Source of the DNA: Bacteroidota bacterium
GTDB lineage: Bacteria; Bacteroidota; Bacteroidia; Flavobacteriales; Flavobacteriaceae
Direction of reading: 5' to 3'
Assembly (NCBI GenBank): GCA_022560715.1
Contig: JADFSQ010000114.1
Coordinates: forward strand, 1-6,515
DNA length: 6,515 bases
Positions 1-6,333 of the stretch are shown in pieces; position 1 is the first letter of the stretch, and every line of letters begins with the position of its first letter. The notes under the pieces are model-generated. The model was not told where the DNA came from. It saw only the letters and a program-made list of their open reading frames with translations, and did not search any database. The position numbers were made by a program, and so were the translations under genes.

Positions 1-117
1 AGGGGTGGTAAATGGCACGGAGCCACGATTAGGTATGTCCTTAGAAACAAGATATATAAGGGCAAAACAAGTTACAAATCAATTGTAGCCGATAGAAAAG
101 ACCTTAAAATAAGATAA
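1..117 (+). CDS. Serine recombinase, C-terminal end only (5' end outside window)
   Basis: Frame 1 is open from the first base to TAA at 115-117 and gives 38 residues beginning RGGKWHGATIRYVLRNKIYKGK. The G-G-K-W-x-x-x-T-(I/V)-R-Y-(V/I)-L-x-N-x-x-Y-x-G pattern is characteristic of the Recombinase domain (PF07508-type) that follows the catalytic resolvase domain in site-specific serine recombinases. These enzymes cut and rejoin DNA through a serine-phosphate link at short att or res sites. The catalytic serine domain lies upstream of the window and cannot be assessed. The protein ends only about 16 residues after the motif, so it looks like a short-form recombinase and not a 500-residue phage integrase; this is inference. 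It sits beside a structured non-coding element and a truncated gene, which fits a mobile or rearranged locus. The identification rests on one motif but that motif is distinctive. Confidence 0.75.
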   Translation, partial: RGGKWHGATIRYVLRNKIYKGKTSYKSIVADRKDLKIR

Positions 118-363
118 CAATACATGCTTTAAGATATTTTGTTTTAGTATTATAGCCTAAAGCTTGAATTGTTATGATGATAGTATCTACTTCCACGGCG
201 GCTTTAGCTTCGGTTTCACGAAACCTCAACGCTGGCTCGGATGTGCTCCTTGCCTTAGCGGCACCGCACCTCGCCAGCTATAAAGCCTAATCGGGCAATA
301 TTTAGACCGCCACATCATTTTGGAGCAAGATGAGACTTTCTACTGTTTTACAGCGAGAAATAA
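118..363. other. Intergenic region between the recombinase and the truncated gene
   Basis: No convincing gene is seen in this 246-bp gap. Bases 118-190 and 312-363 are plain AT-rich sequence. Bases 193-311 form the GC-rich self-complementary element listed separately. A 16-codon reading frame starts with ATG at 330 but has no supporting features. GCTTTA at 126-131 and TAAAGC at 158-163 are complementary, but the 26-base loop and lack of a U-tract make this a weak terminator candidate for the recombinase. Confidence 0.6.
193..311. repeat. GC-rich structured element with nested inverted repeats
   Basis: Several complementary segments nest into a branched fold. GGCTTTAGC (200-208) pairs with GCTATAAAGCC (277-287) apart from a two-base bulge. 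Inside it, GGTTTC-AC-GAAACC (212-225) is a perfect six-base-pair hairpin. CTGGC (232-236) pairs with GCCAG (273-277), continued by GG/CC and by GTGC (243-246) with GCAC (261-264). GGCGG (197-201) can alternatively pair with CCGCC (307-311). The element is far richer in G+C than the flanking DNA. It could be a folded non-coding RNA, a recombination or att-related site of the adjacent serine recombinase, or a dispersed genomic repeat. The sequence alone does not decide between these, and no integron core site (GTTRRRY) is in the right place. Confidence 0.5.
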
Positions 364-891
364 TCATTAAAAATATATAATAATATTGACAAAAATATTG
401 GTGTTAATAATTCTAATTTTAGTGGTCTTAAAAAGACAATCACTAAAGATGTTAAAAACTTAATAGTAAGACATAAAACTGAATTAAATACTTTAGGTAT
501 TAATCCTTTGTATTTACGGAAAATTAAACATAAAGCAAGAATTATTTTTGAATGGAATAACCTTAATGCCGAATTTGATTTAAGTATTATTAATCCGCAA
601 AAACGATTTTTTACTTGGTCTCATACAATGGCTGAAAATACTCAACGCATTTTTCAGGAAAAAGAACTAGGTTATGGTTTAGAAGAGTTTTATTTGACTT
701 CTTCAGATATTGGAGAATGGACATTTAATATGACCTATTTTGGAAATCATTCAAAGTTAGATGAACCAACTTATGTGAAAATCACTATTTATAAAAATTT
801 TGGATCAGCAAACGAAACTAAAAACATTAAAGTTGTTAGGTTACACAAAAAGAATATAGAACAAACCGTTGTGAAATTGATTGTTAATTAG
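364..891 (+). pseudogene. 5'-truncated remnant of a larger Bacteroidota protein (C-terminal domain)
   Basis: The frame is open from the stop at 361-363 to TAG at 889-891 (175 codons). It has no ATG before the internal Met codon near 628; the only usual alternative start is TTG at 508. Protein-like sequence clearly begins upstream of 508 (KKTITKDVKNLI from about 430, then NPLYL), so 508 probably does not mark a real start and the gene has lost its 5' part. The product is rich in Tyr, Phe, Trp and beta-strand patterns (ARIIFEWNNLNAEFDL, FFTWSHTMAEN, GEWTFNMTYFGNHS, TYVKITIYKNFGS), consistent with a beta-sandwich. From memory this resembles the C-terminal domain of large Bacteroidota proteins of the DUF2135/YfaP-like kind; that link is tentative and no function is assigned. 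It ends 17 bases before the convergent transporter gene. Truncation beside a recombinase suggests rearrangement. Confidence 0.55.
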
Positions 892-908
892 ACTTGTTTC
901 ACTTCTTT

Positions 909-2186
909 TTATACTGCAATTTCCCTTTTTGAAATCCTATAAAAAACCGCCGAAGCTATCAATCCAATTAGTGTAAAACCAGCCAATACCAAAAACACAT
1001 GTTGATGCCCTAATTCGCCTGGAGAATTATCTAACAACACACCTATCATCGGACCAGAAAAAATATCTGGCGTATATCCAACAATAGATATAAACCCAAC
1101 AGCTACTCCAGTTATTGCCAATGGTATTTTTCCTTCTTCCATAGTAGCGAAATAAAGTACTCTAACTGAATACACACCTAAAGCCATTAAGCCAATAGAA
1201 AGAATAAAAAATAAAATAGTTTCATTACTTATAATGCCAGACGCAAAAATTAAACTCGTAATTAACGTAAAAACAAAACCAATGATTAACCATAAAGTTG
1301 CTCGTGTTCTGTCAGCTAATAAACCTATAACAACACCAATAATTGGTCGCATATAAAGCAAAGAAGTACCAACTTTAGCAGACTCAATATCGTCATAAAG
1401 CATGACGTCTTTAGCATAAAGACTATAAATATCAGTCGCTTTATAACCAACATAGGCACATAAAACGATTATCATTAATAGCCAAACAGAAGGAATCTTC
1501 ATAATTTGTTTAAAGCTGGAAATTGTCAAAACATTTGAATTTTGTTTTGATAGATTTTCATCAGATTTTAATCCTTTTAAAAAATAAAAAGCTAGAATTC
1601 CAATGATACTAACTGCTAATGAAGCAAATAGAATTACATATCGAAATGCCTCTTTGCGTTCTATTAAAGATGTTTCAGAAATATCTACGTCAATAAACAA
1701 TGAAAAAATTAGTATTCCAAATGTGCCAAATCCTGCAGCAACCAAACCACGACCTCCATCTAAAAACCCAAAAGCCATACCTTGTCTTTTAGCTCCTCCC
1801 CAAATTCGTGTTGCTTTTATCATTGCTGCCCAAAACAAGAATATGGTTGTAAAGCCCCAATATCCAAAAAGTAATTTTAAATTAAAGTACGAAGGATAAG
1901 TTGAAAGATAAAAACCACCTAATGCTGTTAATATTAGCGAAACAGATATCAAAAATCGTGGATGAAATTTATCTGCCAATACACCGCCAAATACATACGA
2001 TAATAAAGCAACAATAACATAAATAGAACCACATATTCCATATTGTAAATTAGTAATATCAAAAACTTCTAAATAAGTTGGTCTGAAAATACGTGCTAAA
2101 ACAAATGGTAAAATAAAAACAGCTTCGCCAGATAGAATAAGGATAATAATAATATAAAAAGGTTGTTTTGTTTTTGATGCTTGCAT
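909..2186 (-). CDS. MFS transporter, YihN-like
   Basis: 425 residues, the usual length for a 12-helix major facilitator. Hydrophobic segments fill the protein, with a polar central loop at about residues 205-225 dividing the two six-helix halves. The motif-A loop between helices 2 and 3 is visible as GGVLADKFHPR (67-77), and the equivalent C-half loop as GLLADRTR. The stretch FWAAMIKATRIWGG...GFLDGGRG (about 118-147) recalls the E. coli YihN/YqcE group, related to organic-anion transporters; substrate unknown. It acts in the inner membrane. ATG is two bases after the carboxylase stop (TAG TT ATG on the minus strand), so the genes are almost certainly co-transcribed and probably translationally coupled. 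This suggests transport of a compound linked to carboxylic or branched-chain acid metabolism, but that is inference. No frameshift or missing segment is seen. Confidence 0.9.
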   Translation of the reverse strand: MQASKTKQPFYIIIILILSGEAVFILPFVLARIFRPTYLEVFDITNLQYGICGSIYVIVALLSYVFGGVLADKFHPRFLISVSLILTALGGFYLSTYPSYFNLKLLFGYWGFTTIFLFWAAMIKATRIWGGAKRQGMAFGFLDGGRGLVAAGFGTFGILIFSLFIDVDISETSLIERKEAFRYVILFASLAVSIIGILAFYFLKGLKSDENLSKQNSNVLTISSFKQIMKIPSVWLLMIIVLCAYVGYKATDIYSLYAKDVMLYDDIESAKVGTSLLYMRPIIGVVIGLLADRTRATLWLIIGFVFTLITSLIFASGIISNETILFFILSIGLMALGVYSVRVLYFATMEEGKIPLAITGVAVGFISIVGYTPDIFSGPMIGVLLDNSPGELGHQHVFLVLAGFTLIGLIASAVFYRISKREIAV

Positions 2187-2188
2187 AA

Positions 2189-3817
2189 CTAAACTTGAAT
2201 CACACCCAAATTAAAAGGCTTCTCAATCGGAGCATGGTTGGCAGCTTCAATTCCCATACTAATCCAAGTTCTTGTATCTATTGGGTCTATAATTGCATCA
2301 GTCCAAAGACGTGCAGCAGCATAATATGGAGACATTTGTGTATCATACCTCGATGTAATCTTTTTATGAAGTGCTTCTTCTATTTCTTTTGTAAACTTTT
2401 CACCTTTCTTTTCCAATGATACTTTTTCAATTTGAAGCAATACTTTTGCAGCAGTACTGCCACCCATTACAGCAAGTTCGGCACTAGGCCATGCAACAAT
2501 AAGTCTTGGGTCGTAGGCTTTTCCACACATGGCGTAATTACCTGCGCCATAGCTATTACCAATAATAATTGTAAATTTTGGCACAACAGAATTACTCACA
2601 GCACTTACCATTTTGGCGCCATCTTTTATAATGCCTCCATGCTCGCTTTTACTGCCAACCATAAAGCCTGTAACATCTTGTAAAAATACTAATGGAATTT
2701 TCTTCTGATTGCAATTGGCTATAAAACGTGTGGCTTTAACTGCACTATCCGAATAGATAACACCTCCAAACTGCATTTCACCCTTTTTGGTTTTTACTAC
2801 TTTACGTTGGTTGGCTACAATTCCAACAGCCCAACCATCAATTCTGGCATAACCAGTTATTAAGGTTTTGCCAAAACCTGCTTTGTATTCTTCAAATTCT
2901 GAACCATCAACCAATCGTTTTATGATTTCTATCATATCGTATTGATCGGCTCTGGATTTTGGAAGAATACCATAAATTTCTTCAGGATTTTCTTTTGGCT
3001 TATTAGCTTTTATTCTATTAAATCCAGCTTTATCAAAATCTCCTATTTTATCAATTATATTTTTAATTGTGTCTAAAGCATCAGCATCATCTTTAGCTTT
3101 ATAATCTGTAACGCCAGAGATTTCACAATGTGTAGTTGCTCCACCGAGTGTTTCGTTGTCTATACTTTCTCCAATAGCAGCTTTCACTAAATAACTGCCT
3201 GCGAGAAAGATACTTCCAGTTTTATCTACAATAATAGCTTCATCACTCATAACTGGGAGATAAGCTCCACCAGCAACACAACTTCCCATAATTGCTGAAA
3301 TTTGTGTTATTCCCATGCTGCTCATTACAGCATTATTTCTAAAAATACGACCAAAGTGTTCTTTGTCAGGAAAAATTTCATCTTGCATAGGAAGATAAAC
3401 TCCAGCCGAATCCACCAAATAGATAATTGGCAGGCGGTTTTCTATAGCTATTTCCTGAGCACGAAGATTCTTTTTTGCAGTAATAGGAAACCAAGCTCCA
3501 GCCTTTACAGTTGCATCATTGGCAACTACAATGCATTGTTTCCCTTTTATATAGCCTATTTTAACAACAACACCTCCTGAAGGACAACCACCATGCTCCA
3601 CATACATATCTTCACCTGCAAACGCTGCTATTTCTATGCATTTAGTACCTTTATCCAATAGGTAATCTATTCGTTCACGAGCCGTCATTTTACCTTTGGC
3701 ATGATGTTTTTCTATACGAAGTTTTCCTCCACCAAGTTTTATTTTAGACAATCGTTTAGTTAATTCTGATACTAAAAGCTTATTGTAATCTTCGTTTTTA
3801 TTGAAGTTGATATCCAT
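2189..3817 (-). CDS. Acyl-CoA carboxylase carboxyltransferase (beta) subunit, methylcrotonyl-CoA carboxylase-like
   Basis: 542 residues, full length for the family. The N-terminal half carries KLGGGKLRIEKHHAKGKMTARERID (given here in parts: KLGGG 27-31, KMTARERI about 43-50) and the acyl-CoA oxyanion-hole region GSCVAGGAYLPVMSDEA (178-194). The C-terminal half carries the biotin-side site GNSYGAGNYAMCGKAYDPR (420-438) and VMGG (450-453). This is the crotonase-like double fold of biotin-dependent carboxyltransferases, which move CO2 from carboxybiotin to an acyl-CoA. The closest class by motif is 3-methylcrotonyl-CoA carboxylase beta of leucine breakdown, but propionyl- or geranyl-CoA specificity cannot be excluded. 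The protein closely matches what I remember of a conserved flavobacterial paralogue. After VMGG it reads STAA where MCC beta enzymes commonly have EQAA. The biotin carboxylase/BCCP alpha subunit is not in the window. ATG at 3817 fits the conserved N-terminus (MDINFNKNEDYNK). Confidence 0.92.
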   Translation of the reverse strand: MDINFNKNEDYNKLLVSELTKRLSKIKLGGGKLRIEKHHAKGKMTARERIDYLLDKGTKCIEIAAFAGEDMYVEHGGCPSGGVVVKIGYIKGKQCIVVANDATVKAGAWFPITAKKNLRAQEIAIENRLPIIYLVDSAGVYLPMQDEIFPDKEHFGRIFRNNAVMSSMGITQISAIMGSCVAGGAYLPVMSDEAIIVDKTGSIFLAGSYLVKAAIGESIDNETLGGATTHCEISGVTDYKAKDDADALDTIKNIIDKIGDFDKAGFNRIKANKPKENPEEIYGILPKSRADQYDMIEIIKRLVDGSEFEEYKAGFGKTLITGYARIDGWAVGIVANQRKVVKTKKGEMQFGGVIYSDSAVKATRFIANCNQKKIPLVFLQDVTGFMVGSKSEHGGIIKDGAKMVSAVSNSVVPKFTIIIGNSYGAGNYAMCGKAYDPRLIVAWPSAELAVMGGSTAAKVLLQIEKVSLEKKGEKFTKEIEEALHKKITSRYDTQMSPYYAAARLWTDAIIDPIDTRTWISMGIEAANHAPIEKPFNLGVIQV

Positions 3818-3835
3818 TAATGATTTTGTTTGCTG

Positions 3836-3865
3836 CTAAAATACGAAAGAACTTTTTCCCACGAA
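3836..3865 (-). promoter_or_regulatory. Possible promoter of the carboxylase-transporter operon
   Basis: On the minus strand TATTTTAG (3843-3836) is one base off the Bacteroidota -7 consensus TANNTTTG and is followed by CAGC, as often seen at such sites. TTCG (3865-3862) lies 18 bases upstream where a -33 TTTG would be expected. It is about 20 bases before the ATG at 3817, which implies a very short leader. The match is imperfect at both boxes. Confidence 0.25.
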
Positions 3866-3873
3866 AGAGGGAA
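3856..3873. repeat. Short inverted repeat TTCCC-N8-GGGAA
   Basis: TTCCC (3856-3860) and GGGAA (3869-3873) are perfect inverted half-sites separated by eight bases. They lie on the -33 side of the possible minus-strand promoter in the divergent intergenic region. They could be an operator (for example for the MarR protein encoded at 5024) or a chance dyad. There is no U-tract, so it is not a terminator. Confidence 0.25.
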
Positions 3874-3919
3874 TCTTATCAAATGAGTTTTTGTATTTAG
3901 ATAACATGGTAATATATTC

Positions 3920-3951
3920 CTTGGTAAATAAATTTATATTTTGTATATTTG
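3920..3951 (+). promoter_or_regulatory. Bacteroidota-type promoter for the redox operon
   Basis: TATATTTG (3944-3951) matches the Bacteroidota housekeeping -7 element TANNTTTG exactly. CTTG (3920-3923), 20 bases upstream, is a reasonable -33 TTTG. Transcription would begin a few bases after 3951 and give a leader of about 80 bases before the ATG at 4038. That leader contains the hairpin at 3982-4030. Confidence 0.5.
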
Positions 3952-3981
3952 TTCCAGAAATAAATTATTAACCAAAAAATA

Positions 3982-4030
3982 TTCCCACTTTGTGTCTCCG
4001 CTAAAGCTTTGGCGACACGTGGACGTGGAA
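3982..4030 (+). promoter_or_regulatory. Leader hairpin directly upstream of the FMN reductase start
   Basis: GTGTC (3992-3996) pairs with GACAC (4014-4018), and CC (3998-3999) with GG (4011-4012), around a loop containing the palindrome AAAGCTTT. The outer CCAC (3985-3988) can pair with either of two GTGG copies (4019-4022 or 4025-4028), so two alternative folds exist. The outermost TTCC/GGAA bases end eight bases before the ATG at 4038, so the hairpin covers the ribosome-entry region. It may modulate translation or mRNA stability, or be a dispersed repeat. The patch is markedly richer in G+C than its surroundings. Confidence 0.45.
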
Positions 4031-4037
4031 AATAAAT

Positions 4038-4571
4038 ATGAAAAAAATAATAGCATTTGCTGGGAGTAATAGTAAAAACTCAATTAATAAACAATTAGCT
4101 ATCTATGTTGCAAATCAAATTAATGATGTAAAAATCAAAATTTTAGATTTGAATGATTTTGAATTACATCTATATGGCATCGACTATGAGAATGATTATG
4201 GTATTCCTGAAAATGCACAAAAATTCTTAGGTGAAATTAAATCATCAGATGGTATTGTATTGTCATTAGCAGAGCACAATGGAGCTTATTCAACAGTATT
4301 TAAAAATCTTTTTGATTGGATGTCGAGAATAGACGGAAAACTTTGGAGTGATAAACCCATGCTGTTAATGGCAACCTCTCCTGGTGGAAGATGCGGAGCA
4401 ACTGTTTTGGAGATGGCAAAATCAAGATTTTCGTTTATGGGTGGTAATATAATTGCAGATTTTTCATTACCTTCATTTACTCAAAACTTTTCAGCAGATG
4501 GTGTAATTGATGAAAGTTTAAAACAAGAATTAAATAGCGCCATTTCGAAGTTTGAAAATGCTATTTATTAA
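4038..4571 (+). CDS. NAD(P)H-dependent FMN reductase family flavoprotein
   Basis: 177 residues, normal for the small flavodoxin-like NADPH-dependent FMN reductase family (PF03358-type). An N-terminal beta strand leads into the FMN phosphate-binding loop AGSNSKNSINKQL (8-20). The second flavin-contact segment, LAEHNGAYSTVFKNLFDWMSR (77-97, here with the usual xxxNxSxxxxxKNxxDW pattern), and the PGGRCGA loop (115-121) are also present. Such enzymes are cytoplasmic and reduce flavins, quinones or similar acceptors with NAD(P)H; the true substrate is unknown. There is no signal peptide. It is the first gene of a plus-strand cluster with an iron-sulfur protein (17-base gap) and a MarR regulator, which suggests electrophile or redox-stress duty. 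ATG at 4038 is supported by the conserved MKKIIAFAGS start. Initiation uses an A-rich leader without Shine-Dalgarno sequence, and the start lies just after a hairpin. Confidence 0.9.
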   Translation: MKKIIAFAGSNSKNSINKQLAIYVANQINDVKIKILDLNDFELHLYGIDYENDYGIPENAQKFLGEIKSSDGIVLSLAEHNGAYSTVFKNLFDWMSRIDGKLWSDKPMLLMATSPGGRCGATVLEMAKSRFSFMGGNIIADFSLPSFTQNFSADGVIDESLKQELNSAISKFENAIY

Positions 4572-4588
4572 ATTTAAAACAGTTTATT

Positions 4589-5020
4589 ATGAGTTCAGAA
4601 AGAGAAATAATTAAGGAATACACAAACGGAGAATTAACAATTATTTGGAAACCTAAAACCTGCATTCATGCCAAAGAATGCGTAAAGCGTCTTCCACAAG
4701 TTTATCATCAATATGAAAGACCATGGATAAAAGCTGAAAACGCTTCGGTAGAAGAGTTAAAAGAGCAAATTAAAGCCTGTCCATCGGGAGCATTATCGTA
4801 TAAAATGAGTGGTGAAGAAAACAAAGAAGAAGCACATTTAGAGACTAAAATTGAAATTCTTGAAAACGGACCTCTTTTAGTTTATGGAACATTGCATATC
4901 ACGAATGCCAAAGGGGAAACTGAAAAGAAAAATAAAACTACTGCGTTTTGCAGATGTGGTGTATCACAAAATAAACCTTATTGTGACGGAGCTCATAGAA
5001 AGGCTGAATTTATAGGATAA
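4589..5020 (+). CDS. Iron-sulfur protein: Fer4_19 (YjdI-like) domain fused to a CDGSH domain
   Basis: 143 residues with two metal-binding modules. Residues about 10-72 have the divergent mono-cluster ferredoxin pattern of E. coli YjdI: C25-x-H-A-x-x-C31, then RPWI (44-47), then C64-P-S-G-A-L. Residues 121-136 (CRCGVSQNKPYCDGAH) match the CDGSH signature C-x-C-x2-(S/T)-x3-P-x-C-D-G-(S/A/T)-H in full, with C121, C123, C132 and H136 as the expected 2Fe-2S ligands. Only three cysteines are present in the first module, as in YjdI, so its fourth ligand is uncertain. An acidic linker (about 75-85) joins the modules. No membrane anchor is seen, unlike mitoNEET. It is probably a cytoplasmic electron or cluster carrier, perhaps a partner of the upstream flavin reductase; this is inferred from adjacency. 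Three bases separate it from the MarR gene. Confidence 0.9.
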   Translation: MSSEREIIKEYTNGELTIIWKPKTCIHAKECVKRLPQVYHQYERPWIKAENASVEELKEQIKACPSGALSYKMSGEENKEEAHLETKIEILENGPLLVYGTLHITNAKGETEKKNKTTAFCRCGVSQNKPYCDGAHRKAEFIG

Positions 5021-5023
5021 TTA

Positions 5024-5378
5024 ATGGGAGATATTTTAAAAGACATCAATTCGAAGTTTCCTAATAATAAAGTAAAAGCATTATTAAATATTATTTATAC
5101 TGCAAATTGGATTAATAATCAACAAATCACGTTTTTTAAGCCTTTCGGAATTTCGCCACAACAATACAATATTTTAAGAATCTTGAAAGGTGCTGATGAG
5201 GCAATAAAAGTGCAAATCATTAAAGATAGAATGATAGAACGGTCTCCAAATGCAACTCGATTAATGGATAAACTTTGCGCTAAACAATTAATTGAGCGTA
5301 TTGCTTGTCCTGATGATAGACGCGTTGTTCATATTCAAATTACTAAAAACGGTTTAGTGCTTTTAGAAGATATTTCCT
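5024..5378 (+). CDS. MarR-family transcriptional regulator, C-terminus lost at a junction
   Basis: The first ~118 residues form a MarR winged helix: an N-terminal helix (about 15-38), PFGISPQQYNILRIL (40-54) as helix 2 region, the recognition helix around RSPNATRLMDKLCAKQLI (73-90), and the wing with PDDRR (96-100) followed by VVHIQITKNGLVLLEDIS. The DDRR wing contacts the DNA minor groove in this family. After S118 the frame runs on to a stop at 5453-5455, but the extra residues (FVFLPSYNHLCSF onward) lack the long C-terminal dimerisation helix expected here, and DNA composition starts to change. The gene is therefore truncated by a join near 5378, not naturally ended at 5455. MarR proteins usually repress their own operon and respond to phenolics or oxidants. 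C85 and C95 are possible but unproven redox sensors. ATG at 5024 follows the previous stop by three bases. Confidence 0.85.
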
Positions 5379-5490
5379 TTGTATTTTTACCATCCTATAA
5401 CCATCTTTGTTCTTTCCAAGATACGGTGGATTCCCTATTGCCATTTCGTGTTTAGTACCTGGAAGCATAATTAAGTATTCGGATTTCCAT
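5378..5490 (-). pseudogene. Fragment of unknown origin; minus strand resembles an ADP-ribosyltransferase C-terminus
   Basis: This ~110-base segment belongs to neither the MarR gene before it nor the permease after it. On the minus strand it is open and reads WKSEYLIMLPGTKHEMAI then GNPPYLGKNKDGYRMVKIQ; the frame then crosses into the MarR DNA and stops at 5343. The order (E-Y-x-x-x-L-P-G-T-K, a short gap, then D-G-Y-x-x-(V/I)-x-(I/L)) resembles the last strands of ADP-ribosyltransferase exotoxin-like domains, where (E)YEVLLPRGTKF is typical. The glutamate catalytic motif would lie upstream and is absent. The match is short and made by eye, so both strand and identity are uncertain. Its G+C (22 of 60 in 5381-5440) is closer to the left flank than to the right. 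Confidence 0.25.
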
Positions 5491-6333
5491 CTTTTTTCTT
5501 TCTCCTTTGCCGTGATGCGTTTCGCGGGAAGGATCGGATCACTCGGGGCCGGACGATTGGTCAGTTTTATTGAATCAACGACCGGCGATATGATTCTTGG
5601 GTATCAATATACTCTTTACCTCGCTATCGCGGCCGGTTTATGCTCGTTGATACCATTTAGCATGATAAGGTCAACCAAACCAACAGGCAATGATCGCAAG
5701 ATCAACATTTCATTCGCTCTCCTTCGCAAACGAGGCGGATTCTATTTTCGGCTCTGCCTGGCCAACATTCTGATAGGCTCAGGGGCCGGCCTTATTATTC
5801 CGTTTCTTCCCCTTTATTTTCAGGACAGATTTGAGCTTCAACCGCAGGCTATCGCTGATTTTTATCTGTTCAGTCTCATGGCGATGGCCATTGGTGTGCT
5901 CCTCGGTCCCCTGATTTCACGGCGACTGGGTCTGATACGGACGGTGGTGCTGACGCAATTACTGTCGATTCCTTTTATGGTGACTCTCTCGTATACAAGC
6001 TTGCTACCTCTTGCGGTAATCGCCTTTATTCTGAGAGCCGGCTTTATGAATCTAGGTGTTCCGATTGCAACCAATTTCGCGATGGAAATGAGCGAGCAAG
6101 AAGAGCAGGGGTTTGTCAACGCCCTGCTCGGTATTTCATGGACAGGTGGATGGGCGGTCTCGGCCATTATTGGAGGACGGTTGATTGAAACTCACGGCTA
6201 TTCTCTGACCCTTGATGTAGCAGTCGGCTTGTATATTGCCTCGGCTGTCGTATATTTCATCATGTTTCGCCGCGCGGAAAAACGACATCACGAAAGTGGT
6301 CTCTGGTATGTTCCTCAGGTGGAAAGAGTATGA
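5490..6333 (+). CDS. MFS transporter, 5'-truncated (C-terminal ~280 residues)
   Basis: The recognisable permease starts near 5490 with HLFSFSFAVMRFAGRIGSL, which looks like transmembrane helix 5 of a major facilitator (compare the usual x-S-x-N-F-x-x-R-x-x-x-G-x-x-G-S-L). It then covers a helix around YTLYLAIAAGLCSLIPF, the central cytoplasmic loop (about 5670-5740), and six C-terminal helices, including GLIIPFLPLYF and a motif-A-like loop GPLISRRLGLIR. About four N-terminal helices and the start codon are missing. The frame can be read back to a TTG at 5407, but that extension is unrelated sequence. The G+C content and codon use are much higher in G/C than in the left part of the window, showing a different source organism. 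Substrate unknown. The stop overlaps the trpC ATG (ATGA), so in its source genome it is operonic with trpC. Confidence 0.75.

Noticed and set aside
193..311. Integron attC site or tRNA-like gene
   Set aside because: Stems are present, but no R''/R' core pair (RYYYAAC...GTTRRRY) bounds them, and no acceptor, anticodon or T-arm pattern of a tRNA is seen.
330..380. Short ATG frame MRLSTVLQREIIIKNI
   Set aside because: Sixteen codons with no ribosome-binding signal or known family. It overlaps the upstream part of the truncated gene in another frame, and a frameshift fusion is possible but unsupported.
892..908. Terminator between the convergent genes
   Set aside because: The 17-base gap has a T-run but no stem, so no terminator can be supported.
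1603..1899. Plus-strand 98-codon open frame
   Set aside because: It lies opposite the clear MFS gene and its translation has no family features; it is a shadow of that gene.
2195..3580. Plus-strand open frames at 2195-2419, 2432-2683 and 3302-3580
   Set aside because: All lie antisense to the strongly conserved carboxyltransferase gene and encode low-complexity, Ser/Thr/Cys/His-rich peptides typical of antisense frames.
5407..5489. TTG start at 5407 for the second MFS gene
   Set aside because: The first 27 residues from this start do not look like MFS helices 1-4 and lie in the junction segment; the true start is missing.
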